Assembly: GCA_963834685.1 (NCBI GenBank)
Contig: CAWICW010000008.1
Span: 186,001-250,000 of the forward strand
From: Palsa-504 sp963834685
Lineage (GTDB): Bacteria > Actinomycetota > Actinomycetes > Streptosporangiales > Streptosporangiaceae
Reading direction: 5' to 3'
Length of the DNA: 64,000 bases
The notes beneath the pieces are model-generated. The model was not told the DNA's origin, did not search any database, and saw nothing but the letters and a program-made list of their open reading frames with translations. This document shows, piece by piece, positions 33,294-41,254 of the stretch. A program made the position numbers and the translations under genes. Numbering within the stretch: the first letter of the stretch is position 1; each line of letters starts with the position of its first letter.

Positions 33294-34469
33294 TCACCGG
33301 AACGGGTTAACCCAGGACGCCAGCCGGGAGAAGCCGCGGGACATCCGCTTCCAGAAGCCGGGCGGCTTGTCGTGCGGCAGGGCCCCGATCACGCTGTCCA
33401 CGGTCTGGGCCGGCGCGTCGGCCATCACGGTGTACACCATGCCGCGGCTGGACCAGGTCAGGGACCGCTGATCCGGCTCCGCGGCGTAAATCACGTGGCC
33501 GGCCACGGTGATCTTCTGCCAGCCGGCCAGCTTGGCGGCCAGGTTGCCGCGCTGCTCGAACAGCGAGACCACCGACAGGCCATCTGAATAGCCCAGGTCA
33601 AGCACGGCTCCGGTACTGGTCTGGGTCTGCGCGCCGGTGAATAGCGACAGACCGCCGGGGAGTTCGGGCGGGACCAGCCAGCCACGGGTGCGCAGGGCAA
33701 GAAGCTGAGGGGCCGGGAGCGGATCGGTCCACGGGCCCTGCGGATCGGACGGCCCGCCGGCTGGCGCGGCGGCCGGGGCCTGCTTGGAGAACCGGACGTT
33801 GATGAACACGTCTTCGCTGATGACGTGCGCGGCGGTGTCGAAGACCTCTCGCTCCAACGGCAGTTTGGTGGCGTCGTCCAGCCAGAACCTCGCGGCCAGG
33901 CTGCCGTTGTCGCGCCAGGCCTCCACGATCTGGACCGTGCGGTTGTCGGCCGAGCCCGCTCCGGCGTACACCACGACGTAGTGCGTTTCGAGCAGGCGCA
34001 CGAGCTGGGTGGTGACGCCCAGCACGCCTTCGGGCCACTGTCCGTCGGTGTCGGAGGACAGGTAAGGCTCGCTGCTGGTCTGCGTCCCGGCGACCAGCGT
34101 CCGGGTGACCGTCTGGCCGCCGCTGGCGTGCCAGATGTCCGACACCAGCACGCTCCCGCCGCTCGGGCCCCAGTGCGAGATGATCTCCTCGCCCTGGTAG
34201 GAGGTCACGACCGCCGCCTGGGCCGCCTGCGTCAGCAGGCGTGCGGCCAGGGCGCTGGCCGGGCGCCGAGCCGTCGGCGACGGCGTGCCCCCGGCCGGCG
34301 GGACGGCGCTGGCCGACCCGGCCATCCCGTCCGGCGACGCGCTGACCGCCGTCTGGCCGCTGCAGGCGGTGACCAGGAAGCCGGGCACGGCCACCGCGAG
34401 CACGGCGGTCAGCAGCAGTGCTGGCCGCGCGGCGCGGCGGCGGTTTACCGGGCAGTGGAAGGCGAACAC
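33294..34469 (-). CDS. RseB/MucB-like lipoprotein, probable regulator of the SigE pathway
   Basis: 391 residues. Basic start (CPVNRRRAARP), hydrophobic stretch and FLVTACSGQ lipobox near residue 38 indicate an exported lipoprotein. The body matches the LolA/RseB-type fold, with VTSYQGEEIISHWGP and repeated strand pairs up to the C-terminal RLASWVNPFR. In proteobacteria RseB guards the anti-sigma factor and senses envelope lipids. Here the gene starts 7 bases after the anti-sigma stop; GAGG in the overlapping TTGAGG serves as ribosome binding site for GTG 34469. It occupies the position that htrA has behind sigE and rseA in mycobacteria. Confidence 0.78.
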   Translation of the reverse strand: MFAFHCPVNRRRAARPALLLTAVLAVAVPGFLVTACSGQTAVSASPDGMAGSASAVPPAGGTPSPTARRPASALAARLLTQAAQAAVVTSYQGEEIISHWGPSGGSVLVSDIWHASGGQTVTRTLVAGTQTSSEPYLSSDTDGQWPEGVLGVTTQLVRLLETHYVVVYAGAGSADNRTVQIVEAWRDNGSLAARFWLDDATKLPLEREVFDTAAHVISEDVFINVRFSKQAPAAAPAGGPSDPQGPWTDPLPAPQLLALRTRGWLVPPELPGGLSLFTGAQTQTSTGAVLDLGYSDGLSVVSLFEQRGNLAAKLAGWQKITVAGHVIYAAEPDQRSLTWSSRGMVYTVMADAPAQTVDSVIGALPHDKPPGFWKRMSRGFSRLASWVNPFR

Positions 34470-34476
34470 GCCGGCC

Positions 34477-35022
34477 TCAAGGTTGGGTCGCGTCCGAGCC
34501 GGCCACCGATGCCCCCGCCGATGGCAGCCCCGACGGGCCGGTGAACGGAACCTCCCCGGTGGTGATGGCGTGCTCGACGCTGTACATCTCCACCGGCGGC
34601 GTGATCCTGGGCCCGGGCGTCGCCGCACCGCCACCGCCCGCGGTGAAGGCGGCCGTGCTCAGGCCGACGACGAGCGACACGGCGCCGAACACCAGGTAGC
34701 GACGGCGGACCGGACCCCTGGACCCCGGCCGCCGGGTCTGTGGCCGGCCCGCGGCCCGCGGGTCGGGCGCCAGGCGCAGCAACCGCCGCCGGGGCGGCAG
34801 CGGCCCGCCGGGGCCGGTCATGGCGATCAGGCGCCGGGTCATGGCCGCTTCGGCCGGGGCTCCGGACAAGAGCGTGCTGAGTTTCTGCTTCAGCGCCCGG
34901 AGCTCGGCGGCCTCGGTCCGGCACTGCTGGCAGCTGGCCAGGTGGGCGTGCGCGCGATCGCGTTCGGCCCCGTCCAGTTCGCCGTCGACCAGGGCCGACA
35001 GCCGGTCACCGAGATGGCTCAT
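34477..35022 (-). CDS. rseA: Zinc-binding anti-sigma factor of the SigE operon
   Basis: 181-residue membrane-anchored anti-sigma factor. The N-terminal ZAS domain carries HLASCQQC (H-x3-C-x2-C) with the upstream His of the same motif; it should bind SigE and hold it inactive. A single membrane helix (YLVFGAVSLVVGLSTAAFT) around 110-130 and a short outer tail follow. The ATG overlaps the sigE stop codon (ATGA at 35019-35022), so the two are translationally coupled. The symbol follows the mycobacterial sigE-rseA arrangement; the sequence itself shows only the family. Confidence 0.88.
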   Translation of the reverse strand: MSHLGDRLSALVDGELDGAERDRAHAHLASCQQCRTEAAELRALKQKLSTLLSGAPAEAAMTRRLIAMTGPGGPLPPRRRLLRLAPDPRAAGRPQTRRPGSRGPVRRRYLVFGAVSLVVGLSTAAFTAGGGGAATPGPRITPPVEMYSVEHAITTGEVPFTGPSGLPSAGASVAGSDATQP

Positions 35023-35699
35023 GATCCACCCGGCCGCTTCACGCTGCGGTGCTCGAGCGCGGCCCGCAGCTGAGCCCGCCCGCGGTGAATCCGGCTGCGC
35101 ACCGTGCCCAGCTTGACGCCCAGGGTGGCGGCGATCTCTTCGTAGGAGAACCCCTCGATATCGCATAGCACCACGGCGGCACGGTATTCCGGCGGAAGCG
35201 CCTTCAGCGCAGCCTGTACATCGTCATCCAGGTGACTGTCATCGAAGGCCTCTGCGGGCGTGGGCTCGGAGCCGGGCAGCCGGTGAACCATTTCGTCGGC
35301 CAGGCCCTCGAACCTGATCCGCTGCTTGCGCCGGGCCGAGTCCAGGAACAGGTTGGTGGTGATGCGATGCAGCCAGCCCTCGAACGTCCCGGGGGTGTAG
35401 CTGGACAGCGACCGGAAGACCCTGACGAAGACCTCCTGGGTGAGATCCTCGGCGTCGTGCGGATTGCCGGTCAGCCGGTAGGCGAGCCGGTAGACCCGAG
35501 CGGAATGCGTGCGGACGATATCCTCCCACGTGGGGAGGTTCCACTCGGGCTGAGCAGGCTGTGTCGGCGCGGATTCCAGAGTCCTGGCCTCCTCCAGCAA
35601 ACCGCCCTCCGGGTCGCAGATTGCCGCGACTCTTACCATCGTGCCCTGGATTCTTCCGTTGCGCCAGTTGGGGACCGGATAGGCCGACGGCGCGGCCAT
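35019..35699 (-). CDS. sigE: ECF RNA polymerase sigma factor SigE
   Basis: 226 residues. Region 2 runs from WEDIVRTHSARVYRLAYRLT to FEGWLHRITTNLFLD, including the AEDLTQEVFVRVF core-binding helix; region 4 runs from LPPEYRAAVVLCDIEGFSYE to GTVRSRIHRGRAQLR with the -35 recognition helix. It directs the envelope-stress response. A well-formed ECF promoter lies 36 bases upstream, so it probably activates itself. ATG 35699 lacks a ribosome binding site; a shorter form from ATG 35639 is possible, and alternative starts are known for the mycobacterial protein. The neighbours (methyltransferase divergent, anti-sigma and tatB downstream) match the M. tuberculosis sigE region. Confidence 0.92.
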   Translation of the reverse strand: MAAPSAYPVPNWRNGRIQGTMVRVAAICDPEGGLLEEARTLESAPTQPAQPEWNLPTWEDIVRTHSARVYRLAYRLTGNPHDAEDLTQEVFVRVFRSLSSYTPGTFEGWLHRITTNLFLDSARRKQRIRFEGLADEMVHRLPGSEPTPAEAFDDSHLDDDVQAALKALPPEYRAAVVLCDIEGFSYEEIAATLGVKLGTVRSRIHRGRAQLRAALEHRSVKRPGGS

Positions 35700-35734
35700 G
35701 AGGACCGCGAAGGACGGCCGGGTATCGCTTAGGT

Positions 35735-35761
35735 AACGGCCCGGGACCCGGGAGAGTTCCC
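35735..35761 (-). promoter_or_regulatory. ECF-type promoter of sigE (probable autoregulation)
   Basis: On the minus strand GGGAAC (35761-35756) and CGTT (35738-35735) are separated by 17 bases, the arrangement used by SigE-type ECF factors. It points at sigE, leaving a leader of about 30 bases. Confidence 0.75.
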
Positions 35762-35780
35762 GGACCTGCGCATCTGGCGC

Positions 35781-35786
35781 TAGGCT
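35781..35786 (+). promoter_or_regulatory. -10 element of a probable leaderless promoter (methyltransferase)
   Basis: TAGGCT lies 7 bases before GTG 35794; no ribosome binding site. It is divergent from, and 20 bases from, the sigE promoter. Confidence 0.5.
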
Positions 35787-35793
35787 GCTGCGG

Positions 35794-36411
35794 GTGGGCC
35801 CACTTGCCTATGCCGCTGACTACATACCCGAGGACGAGCCGCTGCTGGCCGCCCGGGCGTATGCGGCCGACCTGGGCGGCACCGAGCCGGTGCCCCCGGC
35901 GGTAGGCGCGACGCTACGCTTCCTGGCCTGCGCGGTCGGGGCCAGGACCGCGGTCGAGATCGGCACCGGCTGCGGCAGCTCCGGCATCTGGCTGCTGCGC
36001 GGAATGCGCCCCGGCTCCACGCTCACCAGCGTTGATATCGAGCCGGAATACCAGCGAATGGCACGGAAAGCGTTCACCCAGGCCGGCTTCGCGCAAAACC
36101 AATGCCGCCTTATCCTGGGCCGGGCGCTGGACGTGCTTCCCCGGCTCTCCGATGGCGCCTACGACATGGTTTTCTGTGACGCCGATGTGCGGGACTATCC
36201 GGATTACCTGATCGCCGCGCTGCTGCTGTTGCGGCCCGGCGGCGTCGTGGCTTTCAATAACGCGCTGCCGACGGGAGCGCTCCGGGACGACCCCGAGGAC
36301 TTCGACGACACAACCGACCTCGCTCACCAGGTACGCGGGGATGACCGGCTCGTCCCGGTCCTGGTGCCGCTGGGCAATGGCCTGCTCGCCGCGGTCAAGA
36401 GGGGAGACTAG
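35794..36411 (+). CDS. SAM-dependent O-methyltransferase (Rv1220c-like)
   Basis: 205-residue class I methyltransferase of the catechol-O-methyltransferase type. AVEIGTGCGSSGIWLLRGM is the SAM-binding motif I; TSVDIEPEYQ gives the acidic ribose-binding residue; MVFCDADVRDYPDYL carries the metal-binding Asp region. The substrate is unknown. It is divergent from sigE as Rv1220c is in mycobacteria. The GTG start is supported by the leaderless-type promoter. DUF3117 follows on the opposite strand 6 bases after its stop. Confidence 0.9.
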   Translation: MGPLAYAADYIPEDEPLLAARAYAADLGGTEPVPPAVGATLRFLACAVGARTAVEIGTGCGSSGIWLLRGMRPGSTLTSVDIEPEYQRMARKAFTQAGFAQNQCRLILGRALDVLPRLSDGAYDMVFCDADVRDYPDYLIAALLLLRPGGVVAFNNALPTGALRDDPEDFDDTTDLAHQVRGDDRLVPVLVPLGNGLLAAVKRGD

Positions 36412-36417
36412 GCCAGG

Positions 36418-36585
36418 TCACCCGACCACGGACTTCAAGGCATCACCAAGCCTAGCCGCCTCGTCCGCCGTCAGTTCAACAACCAGCCGCCCGCCGCCCT
36501 CAAGCGGGACCCGCATCACGATGCCGCGCCCCTCCTTGGTGACCTCAAGCGGACCGTCGCCCGTCCGCGGCTTCATCGCCGCCAT
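36418..36585 (-). CDS. DUF3117 family protein
   Basis: 55-residue protein. It begins MAAMKPRTGDGPLEVTKEG, continues RGIVMRVPLEGGGRLVVEL and ends GDALKSVVG, the full length of the actinobacterial DUF3117 family, whose function is unknown. GGGAGA lies right before the ATG at 36585. It converges on the methyltransferase gene with 6 bases between stops. Confidence 0.93.
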   Translation of the reverse strand: MAAMKPRTGDGPLEVTKEGRGIVMRVPLEGGGRLVVELTADEAARLGDALKSVVG

Positions 36586-36809
36586 TCTCCCATCCCCTTC
36601 CTCCCGGCTCCATGCGCTGCACCGCTGCGAGGCACCATGCCCTCAGTCCTGCGCTCTCAGGTACCGCGCATGCCACAATCCCGGGTGCCCGCTGCGGAAC
36701 CGGCCAGCCACAACCGTTTCTATCTGTCGCCCTATTATCCCGTGTTCCGAAGCAGAATGGTAATGATCGGCCATGCTCGCTGCCGTCCGCGGGCGTGCAG
36801 CGGCCTTTT

Positions 36810-37157
36810 CGCCGGCCGTTCAGCGATTGCGCCGGCGCGTCGCGTGATCAGGTGCTGATGGCCGGCTGCAGCGCCGGCCTCGCGGTCAACACCGACCTGG
36901 GGACGTCGCTGTGGCCGCTGTTCGTCCTCCCGGCCCTGGCGGCCGGGTTCGCCGCGCTGGACGAGGTCGCAGCCGCCTTCGGCGACACGGTGTCGGTGGT
37001 GTCTGGCGGCCTGGCGTGTATCGCGGGTGCGCTGGTGCTGGCCCGGCTGCGGCCGGGCTTCCGGCAGCAGCGGACGCCGACGCGCGCCGCGCCGCAAGCC
37101 GGACAGGAAAACTCGTTACCGGGGGTCTCGGACACCTCCAACAATGCTCAAGGCTGA
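36810..37157 (+). pseudogene. Remnant of an MFS transporter with internal deletion
   Basis: In one frame SLWPLFVLPALAAGFAALDE resembles the third to fourth membrane segment of EntS-like major facilitator exporters. It runs directly into VAAAFGDTVSVVSGGLACIA and GALVLARLRPGFR, the normal last helix and C terminus of such proteins. About 300 residues in between are missing. No plausible start or ribosome binding site. The rest of the 36586-37144 stretch holds no other gene that I can support. Confidence 0.55.
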
Positions 37158-37167
37158 GCTTTGAGCA
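37145..37167 (-). terminator. Terminator of the tmRNA gene
   Basis: On the minus strand TGCTCAA and TTGAGCA form a perfect 7-bp stem with a 9-base loop, followed by TTGTT, 4 bases downstream of the mature tmRNA 3' end. Confidence 0.75.
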
Positions 37168-37171
37168 CTCT

Positions 37172-37539
37172 TGGAGGTGGCGGGAATCGAACCCGCGTCC
37201 TTCAGTGCATCACCAGGGCTTCTCCGGGCGCAGCTTGCTCTGCTTTTCTCAGCCCCGGCGATCACGCAAGCAAGGCGCCGACAGGCTCAGTCGCTGTTCG
37301 ATGTCCCGCCTGGCCCCGCGACCGGGTCAGGCGGTGATCCTTCTAGCTGATGCCAGGCACCGGGTCGAAGGCATCCCCGGGCTGACACACCTCTAACTCG
37401 CCTTAAGCGGCGAGAGTGAGGTGAGTGCGCGATGTGTTGGCACTTATTGGTTTGCGGTCACAGGATTTACGAGGTCATAACCGCAACCCTCGGCCCGCTT
37501 CCCCTGGTTCAACCACCGAAGTCGAAACCGTTCACCCCC
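37172..37539 (-). ncRNA. ssrA: Transfer-messenger RNA (tmRNA)
   Basis: 368 bases on the minus strand. The 5' end GGGGGTGAACGGTTTCGAC and the 3' end GGTTCGATTCCCGCCACCTC plus discriminator A form the tRNA-like domain, the acceptor stem pairing GGGGGTG with CACCTCC; CCA is not encoded. The tag frame lies at 37403-37441: GCC AAC ACA TCG CGC ACT, then CAC CTC ACT CTC GCC GCT and TAA, giving ANTSRTHLTLAA, which ends in LAA as protease tags do. It rescues stalled ribosomes with SmpB, encoded 2.2 kb upstream. Confidence 0.96.
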
Positions 37540-37649
37540 TATTGAGTTGTGCGGCAGGCACGATACGTTCTGCCGTACCTGACCGTACACGTACAACTCA
37601 CGCCAGCCAACTCAGATTCCCGGCCGCCGCGGCGTATCGGGAGCGGCGG

Positions 37650-39791
37650 TCAGCTGCCGAGGGCCGACAGGAACGCCCCGGCCAGCGCGGCGGCGGAAAG
37701 CTGCGACGTCTTGCCGGACTCGATGACGGTGAAGGCGATGTCGCCGCGGAAGCCGACGAACCAGCTGGTCCAGGTCGATCCGGTGCGGACCAGGCCGACC
37801 TGGCCGTAGACCGGCTTCCCGGGCCGGCTGGCCGCTTGCGCGGCACCCGAGCGGACCGCGCTGCGCATGAGACTGCGCAGCTCGAACAGGTCACTGGGGT
37901 TCAGCGCGGTTCCCGAGGGGTCTGGCGAACCCTCGGTGAACTGCGGGGTGTGCCAGCTGCCCGACTCCACCGCCGCGGCGACCATGGCCATGGACAGCGG
38001 GCTCATCTGGACGTTGCCCTGGCCGATGGTCTCGGCGGCGAGGCCGGCCATGCCCGCCGCGGACGGGACCGACCCGGAAAAGGCGGGAACCGGCAGGGAG
38101 GACCAGTCGGCGCCGATGCCGAAGCCCTTCACCACCTGGTCGAACTGGCCGACGGTCAGACGTTCGGAGAGCCCCGCGAAGGCGGTGCCGCAGCCGTCGG
38201 CAAAGTCGTCGCTGAAGGACTTGGCCGCGCCGGCCGCGTCGCTGGTGAAGGTCTGCCCGCCGACGGTGAAGGAGTTCTCGCAGGAGATCTGGGTTCCGGC
38301 CTTGACCCCGGTCCCCAGCACCGCGGCGGCCGACACGATGGTGAACGCGGTGCCCGGCGTCAGCCTGGCGTCCAGCGCGTCCACGGCGGGCGCGCCAGAC
38401 ACGTGGCGCTGCGCCACCGCGAGCACCTCTCCGGTGGACGCCCTGACGGCGACGATCTCCCCCCAGTCGGACACTCCGTCCAGCGCGGCCAGCGCCGCGC
38501 CCTGCACCCGCGAGCTGATCGTGGTGCGCACCGGAGTGCCGGCCGCGCCCGCCCACCGCGCGAGCACGCCCACCTGGGTGCCGGCCGAGGTCACCGCGAC
38601 GACCTCGGTCGTCGGCGTGCCCATGAGCTGACGCTGATACTTCTGTTCCAGGCCGGACAGCCCGACGGTGGTGCCGGGCAGGTAGAACGCACCCTCGTTG
38701 CGCAGTACCGGGCTGGTTTCGTTGCCCACCGTTCCGACCAGCCCGGTGGCCTCAGCCTGGAACAACCGCGCTCGTTGCCGCTGAACCACGAGGCCGGGCA
38801 CGTCGCGGAGCCCGGAGCGCAGGCTGGAGTAGGTCGCGGGATCGAGCGAGGCGAGCTTGAGGAACTCGTTCGGCGGGGCGGCGTTGATCTGGCCGAGGAC
38901 CTGCCCGGCATCCAGCCCGGTCGCGGTCGCGAAGCGGCCGGCCGTCGCGGCCGGGTCGGTCAGGGCGGAGGGCATCACGCCCACCACGTAGACCGGGCTC
39001 GGTACCTGCAGCGGCTGTCCCTCGGCGTCGAGCACGGAGGCGCGGTCCGGGAACTGCGTCACCACGGCCAGCCGCTGCCCCTGGCCGAGGCCCGGGTAGA
39101 CCACGCTCGGCGCCCACTGCACCGTCCAGGTGTCGTCGTCGGCCCGGCTCAGCCCGAACCGGCCGTGGTAGGTCCACACCCGCCCCTCCTCGGCCAGATC
39201 GACCGTGGCGGTGAACGACGCTTCCGCGGTGCCGCCGTGCTGGGTAATCGAATCCATGGTCAGGAACAGCTGGGTGGCGTCGAGCTGCGCGAAGGCGTTC
39301 TTCAGGTCCGCGGCCGCGGCACCCGGCGAGGCCGAGGTCAGCGCGCCCGCGGCGGCGTAGTGCTGCTGCTGCCAGGCGAGCAGGAACGCCTGCACGGTGG
39401 GCTCCGCAGACGGCTCCGAGTCGAAACCCGTGGCCAGGCCGATGACCAGGACCCCGACGGCGACGATGAGCAACCCCGCGATCCGCGCGCGCTTGCCCGG
39501 CCGACTCGCGGGCGCGGACCGGCGGCCGGAGCCCGATGATCCCGCGGACCCGTGCCGGGCCCGGCGCGGTAGACCGGGTGCCGCGGGACCATTGAGGCTG
39601 ACGGGGTCAGCAGGAATAACGGGCCCAGGAGGAACGACGGGGATGGCGGGGCCTTCGGGGCTGGCGGGGATAACGGGGTCAGAGGGGGCGGAGGGACCAG
39701 CCTGGCGCGGCCCGGGCACGGCGGGACCCCGCGGCCTGGCGCGGCCGCCTCGCTCGCTCGAACTCCAGGACACGATCGGCCTGCCCGTCAC
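37650..39791 (-). CDS. Penicillin-binding protein-like, catalytic motifs lost
   Basis: 713 residues: a Pro/Gly/Ala-rich cytoplasmic tail (1-100), one membrane helix (about 103-121), an NTF2-like MecA_N-type domain, a PBP dimerisation domain and a C-terminal transpeptidase fold. The fold is clear, but the three active-site motifs are not intact: the place of SxxK reads PGTAFTI (T481, T484), the place of SxN reads GCGTAF, and the place of KTG reads VRTGS. It should therefore not cross-link peptidoglycan or bind penicillin covalently, and may act as a scaffold or a muropeptide or lipid II sensor. The GTG start overlaps the smpB stop (GTGA), so translation is coupled to smpB. Confidence 0.85.
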   Translation of the reverse strand: MTGRPIVSWSSSERGGRARPRGPAVPGPRQAGPSAPSDPVIPASPEGPAIPVVPPGPVIPADPVSLNGPAAPGLPRRARHGSAGSSGSGRRSAPASRPGKRARIAGLLIVAVGVLVIGLATGFDSEPSAEPTVQAFLLAWQQQHYAAAGALTSASPGAAAADLKNAFAQLDATQLFLTMDSITQHGGTAEASFTATVDLAEEGRVWTYHGRFGLSRADDDTWTVQWAPSVVYPGLGQGQRLAVVTQFPDRASVLDAEGQPLQVPSPVYVVGVMPSALTDPAATAGRFATATGLDAGQVLGQINAAPPNEFLKLASLDPATYSSLRSGLRDVPGLVVQRQRARLFQAEATGLVGTVGNETSPVLRNEGAFYLPGTTVGLSGLEQKYQRQLMGTPTTEVVAVTSAGTQVGVLARWAGAAGTPVRTTISSRVQGAALAALDGVSDWGEIVAVRASTGEVLAVAQRHVSGAPAVDALDARLTPGTAFTIVSAAAVLGTGVKAGTQISCENSFTVGGQTFTSDAAGAAKSFSDDFADGCGTAFAGLSERLTVGQFDQVVKGFGIGADWSSLPVPAFSGSVPSAAGMAGLAAETIGQGNVQMSPLSMAMVAAAVESGSWHTPQFTEGSPDPSGTALNPSDLFELRSLMRSAVRSGAAQAASRPGKPVYGQVGLVRTGSTWTSWFVGFRGDIAFTVIESGKTSQLSAAALAGAFLSALGS

Positions 39792-40252
39792 CTTCGCCGT
39801 TTCAGCGCGCGGTCTATTTCCCTGGCTGCGTCACGTCGTGCTAGGTCCTGTCGCTTATCGTAGGTCCGTTTACCGCGCGCCAGGCCCAACTCCACCTTGA
39901 CGTTGCCGTCCTTGAAGTACAGCGAGAGCGGGATCAGCGTCAGGCCCTGCTCGGACACCTTGGCCGACAGCCGGTCGATCTCCTTGCGGTGCAGCAGCAG
40001 CTTCCTGATCCGGCGCGGGGCGTGATTGGTCCAGGTGCCCTGCACGTACTCGGGAATGTGCACGTTATGCAGCCACGCCTCGCCGTCGGTGATCTGCGCG
40101 AACCCGTCCGCCAGCGACGCACGCCCGGCGCGCAGCGACTTCACCTCGGTGCCGGTCAGGACCAGGCCCGCCTCATAGGTGTCTTCGATGAAGTAGTCGT
40201 GGTAGGCACGCCGGTTACGGGCGATGGCCTTCTGCCCTTGTTCCCGAGCCAC
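39788..40252 (-). CDS. smpB: SsrA-binding protein SmpB
   Basis: 154-residue partner of tmRNA. KAIARNRRAYHDYFIEDTYE, GLVLTGTEVKSLRAG, and the oligonucleotide-binding barrel up to LGLARGKRTYDKR are all present, with the basic C-terminal tail that enters the ribosomal A site. GTG 40252 was chosen because GGGAGG precedes it closely; the frame is open 27 codons further without family similarity. It lies 32 bases behind ftsX and overlaps the PBP-like gene by 4 bases. Confidence 0.95.
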   Translation of the reverse strand: MAREQGQKAIARNRRAYHDYFIEDTYEAGLVLTGTEVKSLRAGRASLADGFAQITDGEAWLHNVHIPEYVQGTWTNHAPRRIRKLLLHRKEIDRLSAKVSEQGLTLIPLSLYFKDGNVKVELGLARGKRTYDKRQDLARRDAAREIDRALKRRR

Positions 40253-40284
40253 GTCCCTCCCGTCAGCACGCCCGCCACTCCCGC

Positions 40285-41196
40285 TTAGATCCGCAGGTAG
40301 CGGCGCAGCGTCAGGAAGGACGTCACACCGCACAGCAGTACCGCGACGGCCATCGAGAACAGGATGACCTCGATGAGGTCGCCGACGGACAGACCTACGT
40401 TGAAGGAGAAGTACTGTCCCAGGCTATCCAGCATGAGCGACTTGACCGCCACCAGCAGCCCAGCGGCGATGGCCCAGCCGATCAGCCCGGCGATGGTCCC
40501 CTCCAGGAGGAACGGCAGCTGGATATAGAAGTTGGACGCCCCGACCAGCCGCATGATCGCGGTTTCCCGGCGGCGGTTGAAGGCGGACAGCCTGATCGTG
40601 TTGGCCACCAGCAGGACCGCCGCCACGATCAGGATCAGGGCGATCACGACCACCGCGTTCCTCGCGCCGTCCAGCAGCCGGTAGAACTTGTCCAGGATCG
40701 TCATCTCGTTGACCACGGTTTCCACCCCCTGCGCGCCGGTAACCGCGCTGGCCACAATGTTGTAATCGGCCTCGGGGTTGCGCAGCTTGACCTCGAACGA
40801 GTCGGGGATGTCGCCTTCCTGGGTGTCCTGGACCAGGGTCGGCTCGTTGGAGAATTCCTGCCTGAACTCGGAATAAGCCTGCTGCTGGGATACGTAGTAC
40901 ACGTTCTGGACCTGGGGCATGGAGAGCAACTGGTGCTCCAGTTGCTGCCGCTCGGCCACGGTGGAGGGCCCGTTCTCCTGGCACTGCGGTTCCAGGCTCG
41001 TCTTGATGCACAGGTAGATCGACAGCTCGACCTTGCCCTGCCAGTAGGTCCGCGTCCTGTCCACCTGCTTGACGAACAGCAGGCCGGTACCGAGCAGGGA
41101 GAGGCTGATGGCCACGACCACGATGAGCGCCATCGTCATGGTGAGATTCCGGCGCAGCCCGATCCAGATTTCGGAGAGGACGAACTGTGAACGCAT
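40285..41196 (-). CDS. ftsX: Cell division protein FtsX
   Basis: 303-residue membrane subunit of the FtsEX complex. One N-terminal helix (TMTMALIVVVAISLSLLGTG), a large outer domain (about 45-165, with two Cys in YLCIKTSLEPQC) that in actinobacteria binds peptidoglycan hydrolases, then three more helices including the conserved AIMRLVGAS segment. With FtsE it couples ATP hydrolysis to control of cell-wall cleavage at division. The start ATG lies 58 bases after ftsE, same operon. Confidence 0.95.
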   Translation of the reverse strand: MRSQFVLSEIWIGLRRNLTMTMALIVVVAISLSLLGTGLLFVKQVDRTRTYWQGKVELSIYLCIKTSLEPQCQENGPSTVAERQQLEHQLLSMPQVQNVYYVSQQQAYSEFRQEFSNEPTLVQDTQEGDIPDSFEVKLRNPEADYNIVASAVTGAQGVETVVNEMTILDKFYRLLDGARNAVVVIALILIVAAVLLVANTIRLSAFNRRRETAIMRLVGASNFYIQLPFLLEGTIAGLIGWAIAAGLLVAVKSLMLDSLGQYFSFNVGLSVGDLIEVILFSMAVAVLLCGVTSFLTLRRYLRI

Positions 41197-41254
41197 GCTG
41201 GCTGATCCCTTGCAGTCCTAGGCGACGGCGGGTCCGCCGCGCCGCGATGACAGG

